Positions 1 through 8,068 of a stretch of 56,371 bases of DNA are shown piece after piece. Source of the stretch: Buchananella hordeovulneris (lineage in GTDB: Bacteria > Actinomycetota > Actinomycetes > Actinomycetales > Actinomycetaceae); the NCBI RefSeq assembly GCF_001907235.1, contig NZ_MQVS01000014.1:1-56371 (forward strand), read 5' to 3'. A program made the translations under genes and the position numbers. Every line of letters begins with the position of its first letter. Within the stretch, counting starts at the first letter, position 1. Under the pieces are notes generated by a model. The model made no database searches, was not told where the DNA came from, and worked only from the letters and a program-made list of their open reading frames with translations.

Positions 1-435
1 CTGCCTCCCGAGGCCCAAGCCCAAGCCGGTTTTGCCGAGGCCGAGCTGGCGGCGAAGTACTTCGTGGAGCTGCAGTACTACGTCGCCCAAACCAACGATC
101 TTGCTACCTGGGAGCAGGTGATTCACCCCGAGTCTCCTAGCGGTAAGCAGGTAATAGAAAACACTCATAAGAGACAAGCTGATTTGGTACGCCTGGTTCA
201 CGAGGGGCTCAGCATCTCCCCCCTCAGGGCAGAACAAGGGCAGGAGGATGCCGACCTATTTCGCGTATTTCTAGAAGTTCACATGGCAGATGAGCTGACC
301 GTATCTAGTGACGGAAGAGAAATTGATAGCGATGGAGATCGAACTCTTTATGTCACCTCATATGTAAAACACTTAGAAGGGCGGTGGATACTGGTAGATA
401 GTAGCTTTTCCGAGGAGCGTCCGGAGGGATTATGA
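1..435 (+). CDS. DUF6318-like protein, 5' truncated by window edge
   Basis: The reading frame is open from base 1, so the true start lies outside the window; an internal GTG at 64 is not a convincing start. The visible ~144 residues start with an Ala/Glu/Gln-rich linker and then a conserved-looking helix with aromatic residues (YFVELQYYV). This resembles the DUF6318 domain seen after the lipobox and Pro/Thr linker of many actinobacterial lipoproteins. In DUF6318 proteins as I know them a CxxC-like pair follows the first helix; here the equivalent position reads SPSG, so the cysteines are absent. It ends in an ATGA overlap with the next gene, which implies translational coupling. Function is unknown; a surface lipoprotein is the likeliest identity, but the signal peptide cannot be seen. 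Confidence 0.6.
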   Translation: MPPEAQAQAGFAEAELAAKYFVELQYYVAQTNDLATWEQVIHPESPSGKQVIENTHKRQADLVRLVHEGLSISPLRAEQGQEDADLFRVFLEVHMADELTVSSDGREIDSDGDRTLYVTSYVKHLEGRWILVDSSFSEERPEGL

Positions 436-1280
436 AGCTTGCGGCACTATTGGTGTTATTGCCATTGGTCATAGGTGTTCAGCGTGGCGATCGCGAAGAA
501 TACGACGCCGATACGTCATCCGATAGGGCGGACACCCTCAACATAGTCGGCCAGCAACAGTTCTCTGCTGAGGTGATTGTTGTGGGTGGGGGTCAGGTTG
601 GGCCTGGGGTGGTTGGGGAGGGTGGTGGGGTGGAGTTGTCTCGGGAGGAGCAGGAACGGCTGGCGGGGTGGGCGGCGTTGTGTGGGGTGCATCAGGGCAG
701 TCAGGGGCAGGTGCCGCAGTGGTGTCAAACGCCCGAGGGGCAGGTGGCCCCGCCGCAGGTAATTGACTGGCATAAACGGGTCACCATGGCCCAGGTGGCG
801 CAGGTGGCTATCCATGGTTCGGGCATCCAAATGCAGCCAGATCAAGGCTGGGTGCTGATAAAGCTGGAGACCATCGTGACTACTAGCAACGCGCCTCAGG
901 AACACCAAGTCCAGGTCCTTGGCCGGCCCATCAATATCAAGGTCACGCCCATCAACTTTCACTACGACTTCGGTGATGGTCAGAGCCTGGACACCCGCGA
1001 TCCGGGCCGCCTCTACCCCGACCACACCACCTTCGTGCGCTACCAAGAAACCGCTCCCGCCCGGCAGATCACCCTGACCACCACCTGGACCGCGCAATTC
1101 GAACACCCCGTCACCGGCACCTGGCACCCCATCGACGGTACCTTGCAAACCACCGACAAAACCGGTGTCTTTGAAGTCCTACGCCTGCAATCGGTCATCG
1201 GCACCCGCCCCCCCAGAACCCCAAAACGCCTGGGACGTCATCCACCAACAAAACACCCAATAACCAACCCGAGGAAGTAG
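432..1280 (+). CDS. Secreted hypothetical protein, partner of DUF6318-like gene
   Basis: The 282-residue product begins with a short hydrophobic signal-like stretch (KLAALLVLLPLVIGV), followed by a low-complexity Gly/Val segment encoded by runs of G, a cysteine pair (near residues 84 and 98), and a beta-rich domain with an FDYGDG-like motif (YDFGDGQSLDTRDPG) and regular Thr-rich strands. That motif is reminiscent of PKD/Ig-like folds, an inference only. It overlaps the upstream DUF6318-like gene by four bases, so both are probably made together and act outside the membrane. The last ~25 residues turn strongly basic and Pro-rich after a C7 tract at 1208-1214. One base fewer there would give an acidic/neutral end of similar length, so the annotated C-terminus may be frameshifted. 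Confidence 0.65.
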   Translation: MKLAALLVLLPLVIGVQRGDREEYDADTSSDRADTLNIVGQQQFSAEVIVVGGGQVGPGVVGEGGGVELSREEQERLAGWAALCGVHQGSQGQVPQWCQTPEGQVAPPQVIDWHKRVTMAQVAQVAIHGSGIQMQPDQGWVLIKLETIVTTSNAPQEHQVQVLGRPINIKVTPINFHYDFGDGQSLDTRDPGRLYPDHTTFVRYQETAPARQITLTTTWTAQFEHPVTGTWHPIDGTLQTTDKTGVFEVLRLQSVIGTRPPRTPKRLGRHPPTKHPITNPRK

Positions 1281-1468
1281 TCGGGGGCCTTCGTCCAGCT
1301 GGGCTGTTGCCCGGTTTCCGTGTCGGCAAACGGAATGCCAGTGCCTTGCGCGGGCCCTTACGCCGTCCTCGGCACCGTCCTGGCGGCGCCACCCTGGCCA
1401 GCTCTATACGCGGACCGTTGCACCACCTACCCGGCGCGCCTCACCTCGGCGCAGACGTAGTCACCGCC

Positions 1469-2212
1469 TCATGCAGCTCTCCCTCCGGGGCGCTCGGCGA
1501 CAAACACCATGAGGGGCTGGTCTGCGCCGCCGGTAAACGGGGTGCGGGCCCAGTCACGGTAGGTGGCCGCCACCCGCAGCCCGGCCTGCTCCAGGTCGGC
1601 ACAAACTTGTTCGTGGCTGCGGAACTGGAGCCGCTGGTCAATATCAATGACCTGTCCGTCGGCAACAAATTCGTTGTGGCAGTGCATGGTGACCACCCCG
1701 TCGGCGTCCGGTGGGGTGGTCACGGTGGCTTCTCGCAGCGCCCCGACCGGGGTTTGCCGCTCGGACAGCGGATCATTCCACTGCTCCCAGGCCCGCGCCT
1801 GCGGGTTGCGCGACTCGAACGCCACTAGCCCGCCCGGCCGCAGCACACCGGCTACCGCCGCGAGCGTCGCGGTCCAGTCTGCGCCCAGGATGTGCATCGC
1901 GACGTTGCCGGTCATCAGCACTAGGTCCGCGGTCACTGGCGGGAGCTGGGCCGCCGTGCCCGCAATCCACTCCACTCCCTGTCCGCCCGGGCGGTTACGG
2001 GCCCGCTCCAGCGCGGCGGTCGCCGGGTCAATGCCGATAACCCGGCGCCCCGGCCCTACCAACGTGACCGTCAAGATGCCCGTGCCGCATCCCAGGTCGA
2101 CGATCGTGCGGGCGTCGTGCTCGGCCGCGAGGGCGCGAAAGAAGTCGTGGTCGGGGCCGTCCGGGTTGTCAACGTCGTAGACCACGGCCAGCCGCGGATC
2201 GTCAAAGCTCAT
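1469..2212 (-). CDS. Class I SAM-dependent methyltransferase
   Basis: The 247-residue product has the Rossmann SAM-binding motif I (VDLGCGTGIL, about residues 37-46), an acidic motif II (VIGID), a motif IV-like region (DLVLMTGNVAMHI) and a post-motif LRPGGLVAFE. These are the marks of the Methyltransf_25/11 type class I enzymes. Substrate cannot be told from sequence. The start is the ATG at 2212, which overlaps by four bases (ATGA) the stop of the upstream minus-strand gene, so the two are a coupled pair. There are no signal or membrane segments; a cytosolic enzyme is expected. Confidence 0.85.
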   Translation of the reverse strand: MSFDDPRLAVVYDVDNPDGPDHDFFRALAAEHDARTIVDLGCGTGILTVTLVGPGRRVIGIDPATAALERARNRPGGQGVEWIAGTAAQLPPVTADLVLMTGNVAMHILGADWTATLAAVAGVLRPGGLVAFESRNPQARAWEQWNDPLSERQTPVGALREATVTTPPDADGVVTMHCHNEFVADGQVIDIDQRLQFRSHEQVCADLEQAGLRVAATYRDWARTPFTGGADQPLMVFVAERPGGRAA

Positions 2213-3366
2213 GGTCCAGTCTTACCGGAGCCTTGGGGAGCGGGACAAACGGCTGTGGCGGCGCGTCGAAACGCGGGGCTGAGGGAGGTGTCGGCGGCCA
2301 ACTGGGCGGCCCGGACCGCCCACTGCGGCTCGGCTGTCTCAATTCGGCCAGCCCACAGGCGCCGCGGCCAGCCGTGGGCGAGCGCCACTGCCAGGAAGCC
2401 TGCCGGGCTGCCCGCCTCAGCGGCGGCGAGGTCGCAGGCGCGGCGCAGACTGAGGCCATCCAGCCGGGCCCGGCCGACGGTAGCTCCCAAGAGCACCGGC
2501 CAACCCGCACCACCCCGCACGGCCCTGCCCCACTGCTCCTCCACCTCGGCTGCCGAGCCGTACCAGCCCACCAGCGGGGCGTAGACGTTGTCCGTCCACC
2601 GGTCACGGCGCTCCCGCACATGCGCAAACAACTGGTTGGGGACGCCAAACTCGGCCAGCGCCATCCCGTAGACAACGACCGCAGGCAGGCAAGAAAACGT
2701 CTCGCCGCCCAGAGACCGCAAGAAGCGGGAGCGCCAACCCGGCGCGAGCTGGGCAAGCTCATCCGCGGTGAGGCTGCCCGCATCCCACAGTCGTCGCAGC
2801 GCCAGGCCCAGCTCCGGCCCGCGGGTCCGCGGGTCGCGCAACCGCGCGCGGCACCAAGCCAGCTGCTGACGGGCGAGCGGGTACTGGGTCTCGAACCACA
2901 GAAGGCGGGCGGCCTGCCAGCCCGGCACGGGATCGGGCACAAACGGTCCCGGCCACGGCACGCTATCCCAGACCGAGCGTTCGGCCTCCTCCCAGCGGGT
3001 CAGGAGACGCCGGATCCAGGCACGGTAGTCGGCGTTGGCGGGGCCGCTCGCCTCGGCCAGCTCGGCCGCGTAGAGGCCGCGGATGTGCCCGAGGTGCCGC
3101 CACGCGAGGGCGGCACGCACCCAGGCGGGCCAGCCCGGGTCGGCCATGAGCTCGACGGCGAGGTCGAGGCAGTCGTCCAGCGGGGCTCGCGGCTCGCGCG
3201 GGTTCAACAGCGCTACGACAATGTCGCTGGCCGCCAGGTACCAGCTCCAATCCCCGGCCTGGGCGTGTGCCCACGCCAGCGCCACCGCGCGCACATCCTG
3301 GCCCGTGCGGGCCGCGGTCGCGGTCAGGTGCTCGTACACATCAAAGGGAGCAGCAGTCACAGGCAT
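2209..3366 (-). CDS. Hypothetical protein, helical, coupled to methyltransferase
   Basis: This 385-residue protein is rich in Trp, Ala, Leu and Arg, and looks like an all-helical repeat protein without obvious catalytic motifs, signal or membrane segments. I do not recognise the family. The frame is open further upstream to 3480, but I chose the ATG at 3366 because the upstream part lies in a repeated intergenic segment (also present near 5230-5372) and codes for an unlikely basic peptide. The stop overlaps the methyltransferase start (ATGA). Codons for its residues ~17-38 are duplicated as a fragment at 5170-5232. That marks the original junction with ychF before the DUF4143 ATPase segment came between them. 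Confidence 0.7.
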   Translation of the reverse strand: MPVTAAPFDVYEHLTATAARTGQDVRAVALAWAHAQAGDWSWYLAASDIVVALLNPREPRAPLDDCLDLAVELMADPGWPAWVRAALAWRHLGHIRGLYAAELAEASGPANADYRAWIRRLLTRWEEAERSVWDSVPWPGPFVPDPVPGWQAARLLWFETQYPLARQQLAWCRARLRDPRTRGPELGLALRRLWDAGSLTADELAQLAPGWRSRFLRSLGGETFSCLPAVVVYGMALAEFGVPNQLFAHVRERRDRWTDNVYAPLVGWYGSAAEVEEQWGRAVRGGAGWPVLLGATVGRARLDGLSLRRACDLAAAEAGSPAGFLAVALAHGWPRRLWAGRIETAEPQWAVRAAQLAADTSLSPAFRRAATAVCPAPQGSGKTGP

Positions 3367-3528
3367 GTTTATAGCGCGCCGGGCGGCGCCAAGCCTCCGG
3401 GCAGCCGAGGCAACCGCCCTAGATGACCACCAGCAAGAAACAGGCGCCATATACACCGGATGACCTCCACCCAGCGCCAATTAGGGCGCACCCAACGCAC
3501 CGCCCTACACGTTGAACCGGAACTCCAC
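3254..3528. repeat. Direct repeat copy A flanking the ATPase insertion
   Basis: Bases 3254-3316 are identical to 5170-5232, and 3376-3384 plus 3395-3528 match 5230-5238 and 5239-5372 with only two substitutions that I can see. Relative to this copy, the other copy lacks about 62 bases (3317-3378, joined at a shared GCG) and a 10-base piece (3385-3394). This copy contains the 5' end of the hypothetical gene at 2209-3366. At 3505-3528 it holds the last eight codons of ychF, including its stop, cut off from the rest of ychF. Confidence 0.9.
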
Positions 3529-3544
3529 TGGGCCTCCGACAGAT

Positions 3545-4843
3545 CTAACTCCATGCCACCGCGCCAGACCCATGCCCGATTGGCGTCCACAAGCGGTCGA
3601 TGGGGATCACATGCAGACGATCCTGGTAGGTATAGGAGCGCTTGCCGGTCGTCATCATGATGCCGCCCAAGAAACGGTCGCCGAGCAGATCACGCAGTTT
3701 GGCCATGCCACGAAACTCCGCGCCCGGTGCTCGCTCGCTCGCTTTTACCTCTATAGCCAGTACGCGTCCGTCATCGCGCTCGATCACCAGATCGACTTCG
3801 TCGCCGTCGCTGGTACGCCAATGCCCGAGCGCAACCGGCTCCCCCAGCCATGAAGCCTGTTTGCGGACCTCCCCGACCACGAAGGTCTCCAGAAGATGAC
3901 CGAAATCGGTCAACGCCGCCGGGTCGAAGCCTCGCAGTCTGTCGGGGGTGAGGCGAAGCAGCCGTGCGGCAAGTCCGGAATCGACGACATGGACCTTCGA
4001 CTTGACACTTACCCGGGAGCGCAGCGTCTTGCCCCAGGCAGGCAGCCGCACGACCAGAAACAGATCCTCCAATAGACGCAAGTGATTCTCGGCGGTGGCC
4101 CTATTGATCCCCAGTTTCTGCGCGCCGGCGGAGATATTCAGCAACTGCCCGGTCTGCGAGGCAAGATACCTCAGCAGATCGGCAAGAGCCTGACGCTCCC
4201 GAATTCGACTGAGTTCGACGGCGTCGCGTTCGACGGAGGCACGGACGAAGTCGTCAAACCATCGCGCGCGCGACGCCCCGATCCGGCGCAGCGCTAACGG
4301 CATGCCGCCTGAGCAGGCCCGATCCACGTACTCGTCCCTCGTGGTCGGCGAAGTGGGGACCGCCGCCACCGTTTCCGCGGCATCCATAAGCAGACGCGCA
4401 AGGAAGTCCTCTCGAACGCCGACGATCTCCCCTTGCGACAAGGGCCAGATCACTTGCGCGTGCAGGCGACCCGTGAGGGCTTGGGCCGTGCGCGGCAAGG
4501 CGTCTTGCCGCGTGGAACCGGTAATAACTGCGGTACCCGGACTGCTTCCTTCTCTGTTCAGGCGCGCCTTGATCGCGTCTAGGACGTCCGGGAGACGTTG
4601 GTACTCATCGACGCACAGCGTCGTGGCCGTCGATACAGCGGACGCCAGATTCCCTTCCACGGCCTCACGAACCTCAATGTCATCGAGGTCGATGACGGTA
4701 CTGCCCACCTGCGCCGCGAAGGCGCGCAGAACCGTCGATTTGCCGACCGATCGGGGACCGTGAAGCGCCACCACCGGCTCCACGCGCACCTGCTCCATGA
4801 GGGTCTCGCTCACCCGGCGCGCAACGATACCTGTCAGTCTCAT
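3545..4843 (-). CDS. ATP-binding protein, AAA_14 plus DUF4143
   Basis: The 432-residue product has a P-loop (GPRSVGKST, residues 29-37), a Walker B (LCVDEYQRLPD, about 76-86) and an arginine-rich sensor region. It then has a winged-helix-like stretch and a C-terminal DUF4143 with a restriction-endonuclease-like core (DEVDLVI then LAIEVKAS). This architecture is a widespread, usually single-gene accessory family of unknown role, often found in variable regions. The length is normal for the family and the gene looks intact. It lies inside a 1,641-base segment bounded by direct repeats of the ychF tail, so it was inserted into an older ychF/hypothetical-gene junction. No toxin or antitoxin partner is visible. 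Confidence 0.88.
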   Translation of the reverse strand: MRLTGIVARRVSETLMEQVRVEPVVALHGPRSVGKSTVLRAFAAQVGSTVIDLDDIEVREAVEGNLASAVSTATTLCVDEYQRLPDVLDAIKARLNREGSSPGTAVITGSTRQDALPRTAQALTGRLHAQVIWPLSQGEIVGVREDFLARLLMDAAETVAAVPTSPTTRDEYVDRACSGGMPLALRRIGASRARWFDDFVRASVERDAVELSRIRERQALADLLRYLASQTGQLLNISAGAQKLGINRATAENHLRLLEDLFLVVRLPAWGKTLRSRVSVKSKVHVVDSGLAARLLRLTPDRLRGFDPAALTDFGHLLETFVVGEVRKQASWLGEPVALGHWRTSDGDEVDLVIERDDGRVLAIEVKASERAPGAEFRGMAKLRDLLGDRFLGGIMMTTGKRSYTYQDRLHVIPIDRLWTPIGHGSGAVAWS

Positions 4844-5169
4844 GGACCCAACTTAGCATTTTTGAGCCACTCTGGTAAGCAAACTTGAGCGCGTTAACAG
4901 AGCAAATATGATCGCTTGCCGACGCAAGCAAACGCGGGCTCTTCTGGCACACGCGGAGCGCTCGGCCGAGGATGGAAAGGCAGCCAGTGCGAGCCCAAAG
5001 AGTCAGACGCCGAATCTGAGCCAAAGCCAGTCATCGGCTCCTCAACTGCCGCTACTGCTTCGTCGACCGGAACCTTGTAGCAATGCTTGGGCCAAGTCCC
5101 CAAGCTGCCAAGGTCGCTGCGAAGACCAATGCGTAGCGCAGGCTCCCGCCAAACGGCAGCTAGCGTGAA
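4844..5169. other. Intergenic stretch inside the inserted segment, no gene seen
   Basis: About 325 bases between the ATPase start and repeat copy B. The first ~60 bases (AT-richer, with TTGAG and TAGCAT-like elements) may hold the ATPase promoter on the minus strand. The rest gives only short or unlikely frames on both strands; some minus-strand pieces look like debris of a former membrane-protein gene, but nothing is intact. Confidence 0.5.
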
Positions 5170-5372
5170 CCGGCCTGGGCGTGTGCCCACGCCAGCGCCA
5201 CCGCGCGCACATCCTGGCCCGTGCGGGCCGCGCCGGGCCTCCGGGCAGTCGAGGCAACCGCCCTAGATGACCACCAGCAAGAAACAGGCGCCATATACAC
5301 CGGATGACCTCCACCCAGCGCCAACTAGGGCGCACCCAACGCACCGCCCTACACGTTGAACCGGAACTCCAC
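5170..5372. repeat. Direct repeat copy B, includes 3' end of ychF
   Basis: This is the second copy of the 3254-3528 sequence, shortened by two internal deletions. Its right end lies in the functional ychF (stop at 5349-5351). Its left end is a non-functional fragment of the hypothetical gene now at 2209-3366. The pair brackets the ATPase segment. Confidence 0.9.
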
Positions 5373-6434
5373 CACGTCCCCGTCGGCCATGACGTAGTCC
5401 TTGCCTTCCATGCGCACTTTCCCGCGGGCGCGCGCTTCGACGATGCTGCCTGCCTCGATGAGGTCGGCAAAGGACACGACTTCGGCCTTGATGAAGCCGC
5501 GTTCGAAGTCGGTGTGGATGACGCCGGCGGCCTGCGGTGCGGTCCAGCCCTTGCGGATGGTCCAGGCGCGGGCTTCTTTGGGCCCGGCGGTGAGGTAGGT
5601 CTGCAGCCCGAGGGTGTCGAAGCCGACGCGGGCGAGCTTGTCGAGCCCCGCCTCGTCCTGCCCGGCCTCGGCCAGCATCTCGGCGGCTTCTGCGGGCTCG
5701 AGCTCGACGAGTTCGGATTCGAACTTGGCGTCCAGGAAGATGGCCTCGGCGGGGGCCACTAGCGCCCGCAGCTCGGCCTGCATGTCGGCGTCGGCGAGCC
5801 CGGCGTCGTCGGTGTTGAAGACGTAGATGAAGGGCTTGGTGGTCATCAGCTGGAAGGTGCGCAAAACGTCGGGGTCCAGGCCGGCCTGCGCGGCCCCCGC
5901 CGAGAGGATGACGCCCTGTTCCAGCAGCTCCAGGGCCGCGCGCGCCGTCTCCAGCACCACGGCCTCGGTTTTCTTGCCGCGCACCTCTTTCTCCAGCCGC
6001 GGGATGGCCTTTTCCAGGGTCTGCATGTCGGCGAGGATCAGCTCGGTGGTGATCGTCTCGATGTCGTCCTTGGGCGAGACCTTGCCGTCCACGTGCACGA
6101 CGTCTGGGTCTGCGAACGCGCGCGTGACCTGGCAGATGGCGTCGGCCTCGCGAATGTTGGCCAGGAACTGGTTGCCGAGGCCCTCGCCTTCGCTGGCGCC
6201 CCGCACGATGCCCGCGATGTCGACGAACGACACCGTCGCGGGCACCTGCCGCTCCGAGCCGAAGACCTCGGCCAGCTTGCCGAGCCGCTCGTCGGGCAGC
6301 GGCACGACGCCGACGTTCGGTTCGATGGTCGCGAACGGGTAGTTGGCGGCGAGCACGGTCGCCCGGGTCAGCGCGTTAAACAGGGTCGACTTGCCCACGT
6401 TGGGCAGTCCAGCGATACCAATAGTCAGAGCCAC
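5349..6434 (-). CDS. ychF: Redox-regulated ATPase YchF (Obg-like)
   Basis: The 361-residue product is full length. It has the G1 P-loop (GLPNVGKST, residues 9-17), switch II region (DIAGIVRGASEGEG, from 72), an inserted coiled-coil domain (about 125-200) and a C-terminal TGS-like domain ending in VEFRFNV. YchF proteins bind the ribosome, prefer ATP over GTP, and act in translation and stress control. The specificity motif, normally NxxE, reads N-T-D-D at 207-210, a conservative Glu-to-Asp change. The stop and last eight codons are also found at 3505-3528 as a stranded repeat. Confidence 0.97.
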   Translation of the reverse strand: MALTIGIAGLPNVGKSTLFNALTRATVLAANYPFATIEPNVGVVPLPDERLGKLAEVFGSERQVPATVSFVDIAGIVRGASEGEGLGNQFLANIREADAICQVTRAFADPDVVHVDGKVSPKDDIETITTELILADMQTLEKAIPRLEKEVRGKKTEAVVLETARAALELLEQGVILSAGAAQAGLDPDVLRTFQLMTTKPFIYVFNTDDAGLADADMQAELRALVAPAEAIFLDAKFESELVELEPAEAAEMLAEAGQDEAGLDKLARVGFDTLGLQTYLTAGPKEARAWTIRKGWTAPQAAGVIHTDFERGFIKAEVVSFADLIEAGSIVEARARGKVRMEGKDYVMADGDVVEFRFNV

Positions 6435-6491
6435 GAAAGCCCAGTGTAGGCGAGTTGGCCGCCCGGCTCACGTTCCCTCGACTGGCCCTGC

Positions 6492-7949
6492 TCACACCCG
6501 ATGCCCGGTGACGTCGATGTCCTCCAGGCGCACCATTTTCGCCTTGGTTTTCCACCAGTGCCCGAACCAGACGGCGAGGAACACGGGCAGGCCGATGTAG
6601 GCCGACAGCACCTGCCACAGTTGGCCCCGAAAGAGGGCCTCGTAGTTCTGCCCGAGCAACACCAGCAGGCACATGGAGAACGCCAGCAGCGGCCCGGCGG
6701 GGAAGAAGGGCGCGCGGTAGGGCAGGTCCTTCAGATCATGGCCCTGGCGGACGTAGGCGCGCCGGAAGCGGTAGTGGCAGGCGGCGATCCCCAGCCAGAC
6801 GATGAAGCCTGACAGCCCGGAGACGTTGAGCAGCCAGGTGTAGGCCGTGCCCTCGCCGACGACGGCCGTCAGGAAGCCGAAGCCGCCCACCGCCGCGGTG
6901 GCGGCCAGGGCGTAGAGCGGCACCCCGTGCCGACTGACGCGGGAGAAGATGCGGGGTGCCTGCCCGTGCAGGGCCAGGGCGTGCAGCATGCGGGTGGAGG
7001 CGTACAGGCCGGAGTTCCCGGCCGAGAGGATCGCGGTCAGGATGATCGCGTTCATGATGGCGGCCGCGAACCCGACCCCGGCCCGCTCGAAGACGAGGGT
7101 GAATGGCGAGTAGGCGATGTCGGTCTCGTTGTTACGCAGCAGGTTGGGGTCGGTGTAGGGCAGCAGGAAGCCGATCACCGCGATCGCCCCGATGTAGAAC
7201 AGCATGATGCGCCAGAACACGGAGCGGATGGCCTTGGGTACGTCGCGTTGTGGGTCGCGCGATTCGCCTGCCGCCACCCCCACCAGTTCGGTGCCTTGGA
7301 AGGAGAAGCCCGCGATCATGAACACCGAGACGATGGCCAAGAAGCCGCCCTTGAACGGGGCCTCCCCGACCGTCCAGTTGGCAAAACCTGGTGAGGGGCC
7401 CGCCATGACGCCGACAATCATCAGCATCCCGACGATTAAGAAGATGACGACGGTGGTCACCTTGATGGCGGCGAACCAAAACTCGCCCTCCCCGTAGGCG
7501 CGGGCGGACAGCGCGTTCAAACCGACGAGCAGGGCTAGGAAGGCCCCAGCCCACACCCAACCGGGAGTGGCCGGGAACCAGTAGGACATGATGATGCCGG
7601 AGGCCACCAGCTCGGCGGCCACGGTGATGGCCCAGTTGAACCAGTAGTTCCACCCCATGGCAAATCCGAAGGAGGGGGAGACGAACCGGGTGGCGTAGGT
7701 CTGGAAGGACCCGGCCACGGGCAGGTGGGCGCTCATCTCCCCCAGGGACTGCATGAGCAGCAGCACCATGAGCCCAATGACGGCGTAGGCCGTGATGGCC
7801 CCACCGGGCCCGGCGGCGGAGACCGTGGCGCCCGAGGCGACGAACAGCCCGGTGCCGATCGCGCCGCCGATGGCGATCATCTGCATGTGGCGGGCGGCCA
7901 GGCCGCGTTTCAGTTCGGTGCGGTGATCCGCCTGAGTCGATTCAGACAT
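6492..7949 (-). CDS. Amino acid permease, APC superfamily (LysP/AAT type)
   Basis: This integral membrane protein of 485 residues has about 12 hydrophobic segments. The N-terminal signature KRGLAARHMQMIAIGGAIG followed by TGLFVASG is typical of the AAT family (LysP, AroP, GABA and proline permeases). Such proteins import amino acids with protons. The MLL-type substrate pocket cannot be read to a single amino acid; the overall sequence feels closest to lysine-type permeases. The ATG at 7949 is chosen over one 15 bases upstream because AGGGAG lies just before it. The tail after the last helix is short and charged. Confidence 0.9.
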   Translation of the reverse strand: MSESTQADHRTELKRGLAARHMQMIAIGGAIGTGLFVASGATVSAAGPGGAITAYAVIGLMVLLLMQSLGEMSAHLPVAGSFQTYATRFVSPSFGFAMGWNYWFNWAITVAAELVASGIIMSYWFPATPGWVWAGAFLALLVGLNALSARAYGEGEFWFAAIKVTTVVIFLIVGMLMIVGVMAGPSPGFANWTVGEAPFKGGFLAIVSVFMIAGFSFQGTELVGVAAGESRDPQRDVPKAIRSVFWRIMLFYIGAIAVIGFLLPYTDPNLLRNNETDIAYSPFTLVFERAGVGFAAAIMNAIILTAILSAGNSGLYASTRMLHALALHGQAPRIFSRVSRHGVPLYALAATAAVGGFGFLTAVVGEGTAYTWLLNVSGLSGFIVWLGIAACHYRFRRAYVRQGHDLKDLPYRAPFFPAGPLLAFSMCLLVLLGQNYEALFRGQLWQVLSAYIGLPVFLAVWFGHWWKTKAKMVRLEDIDVTGHRV

Positions 7950-8068
7950 GTGACTCCCTAGCAACGACGGCGATTTTGCGCGGAGATTACCAATCTAATG
8001 CTCGGGAGTTAAGACCGGGCCAAGCGGTGGACACCAAAAATGTCAGTGGTCTCTGCTGCACTAGTGCC

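Noticed and set aside
4894-5470. Minus-strand frames upstream of the DUF4143 ATPase and over repeat copy B
   Set aside because: They cross the repeat and the ychF end, have no ribosome site and are not protein-like over their length.
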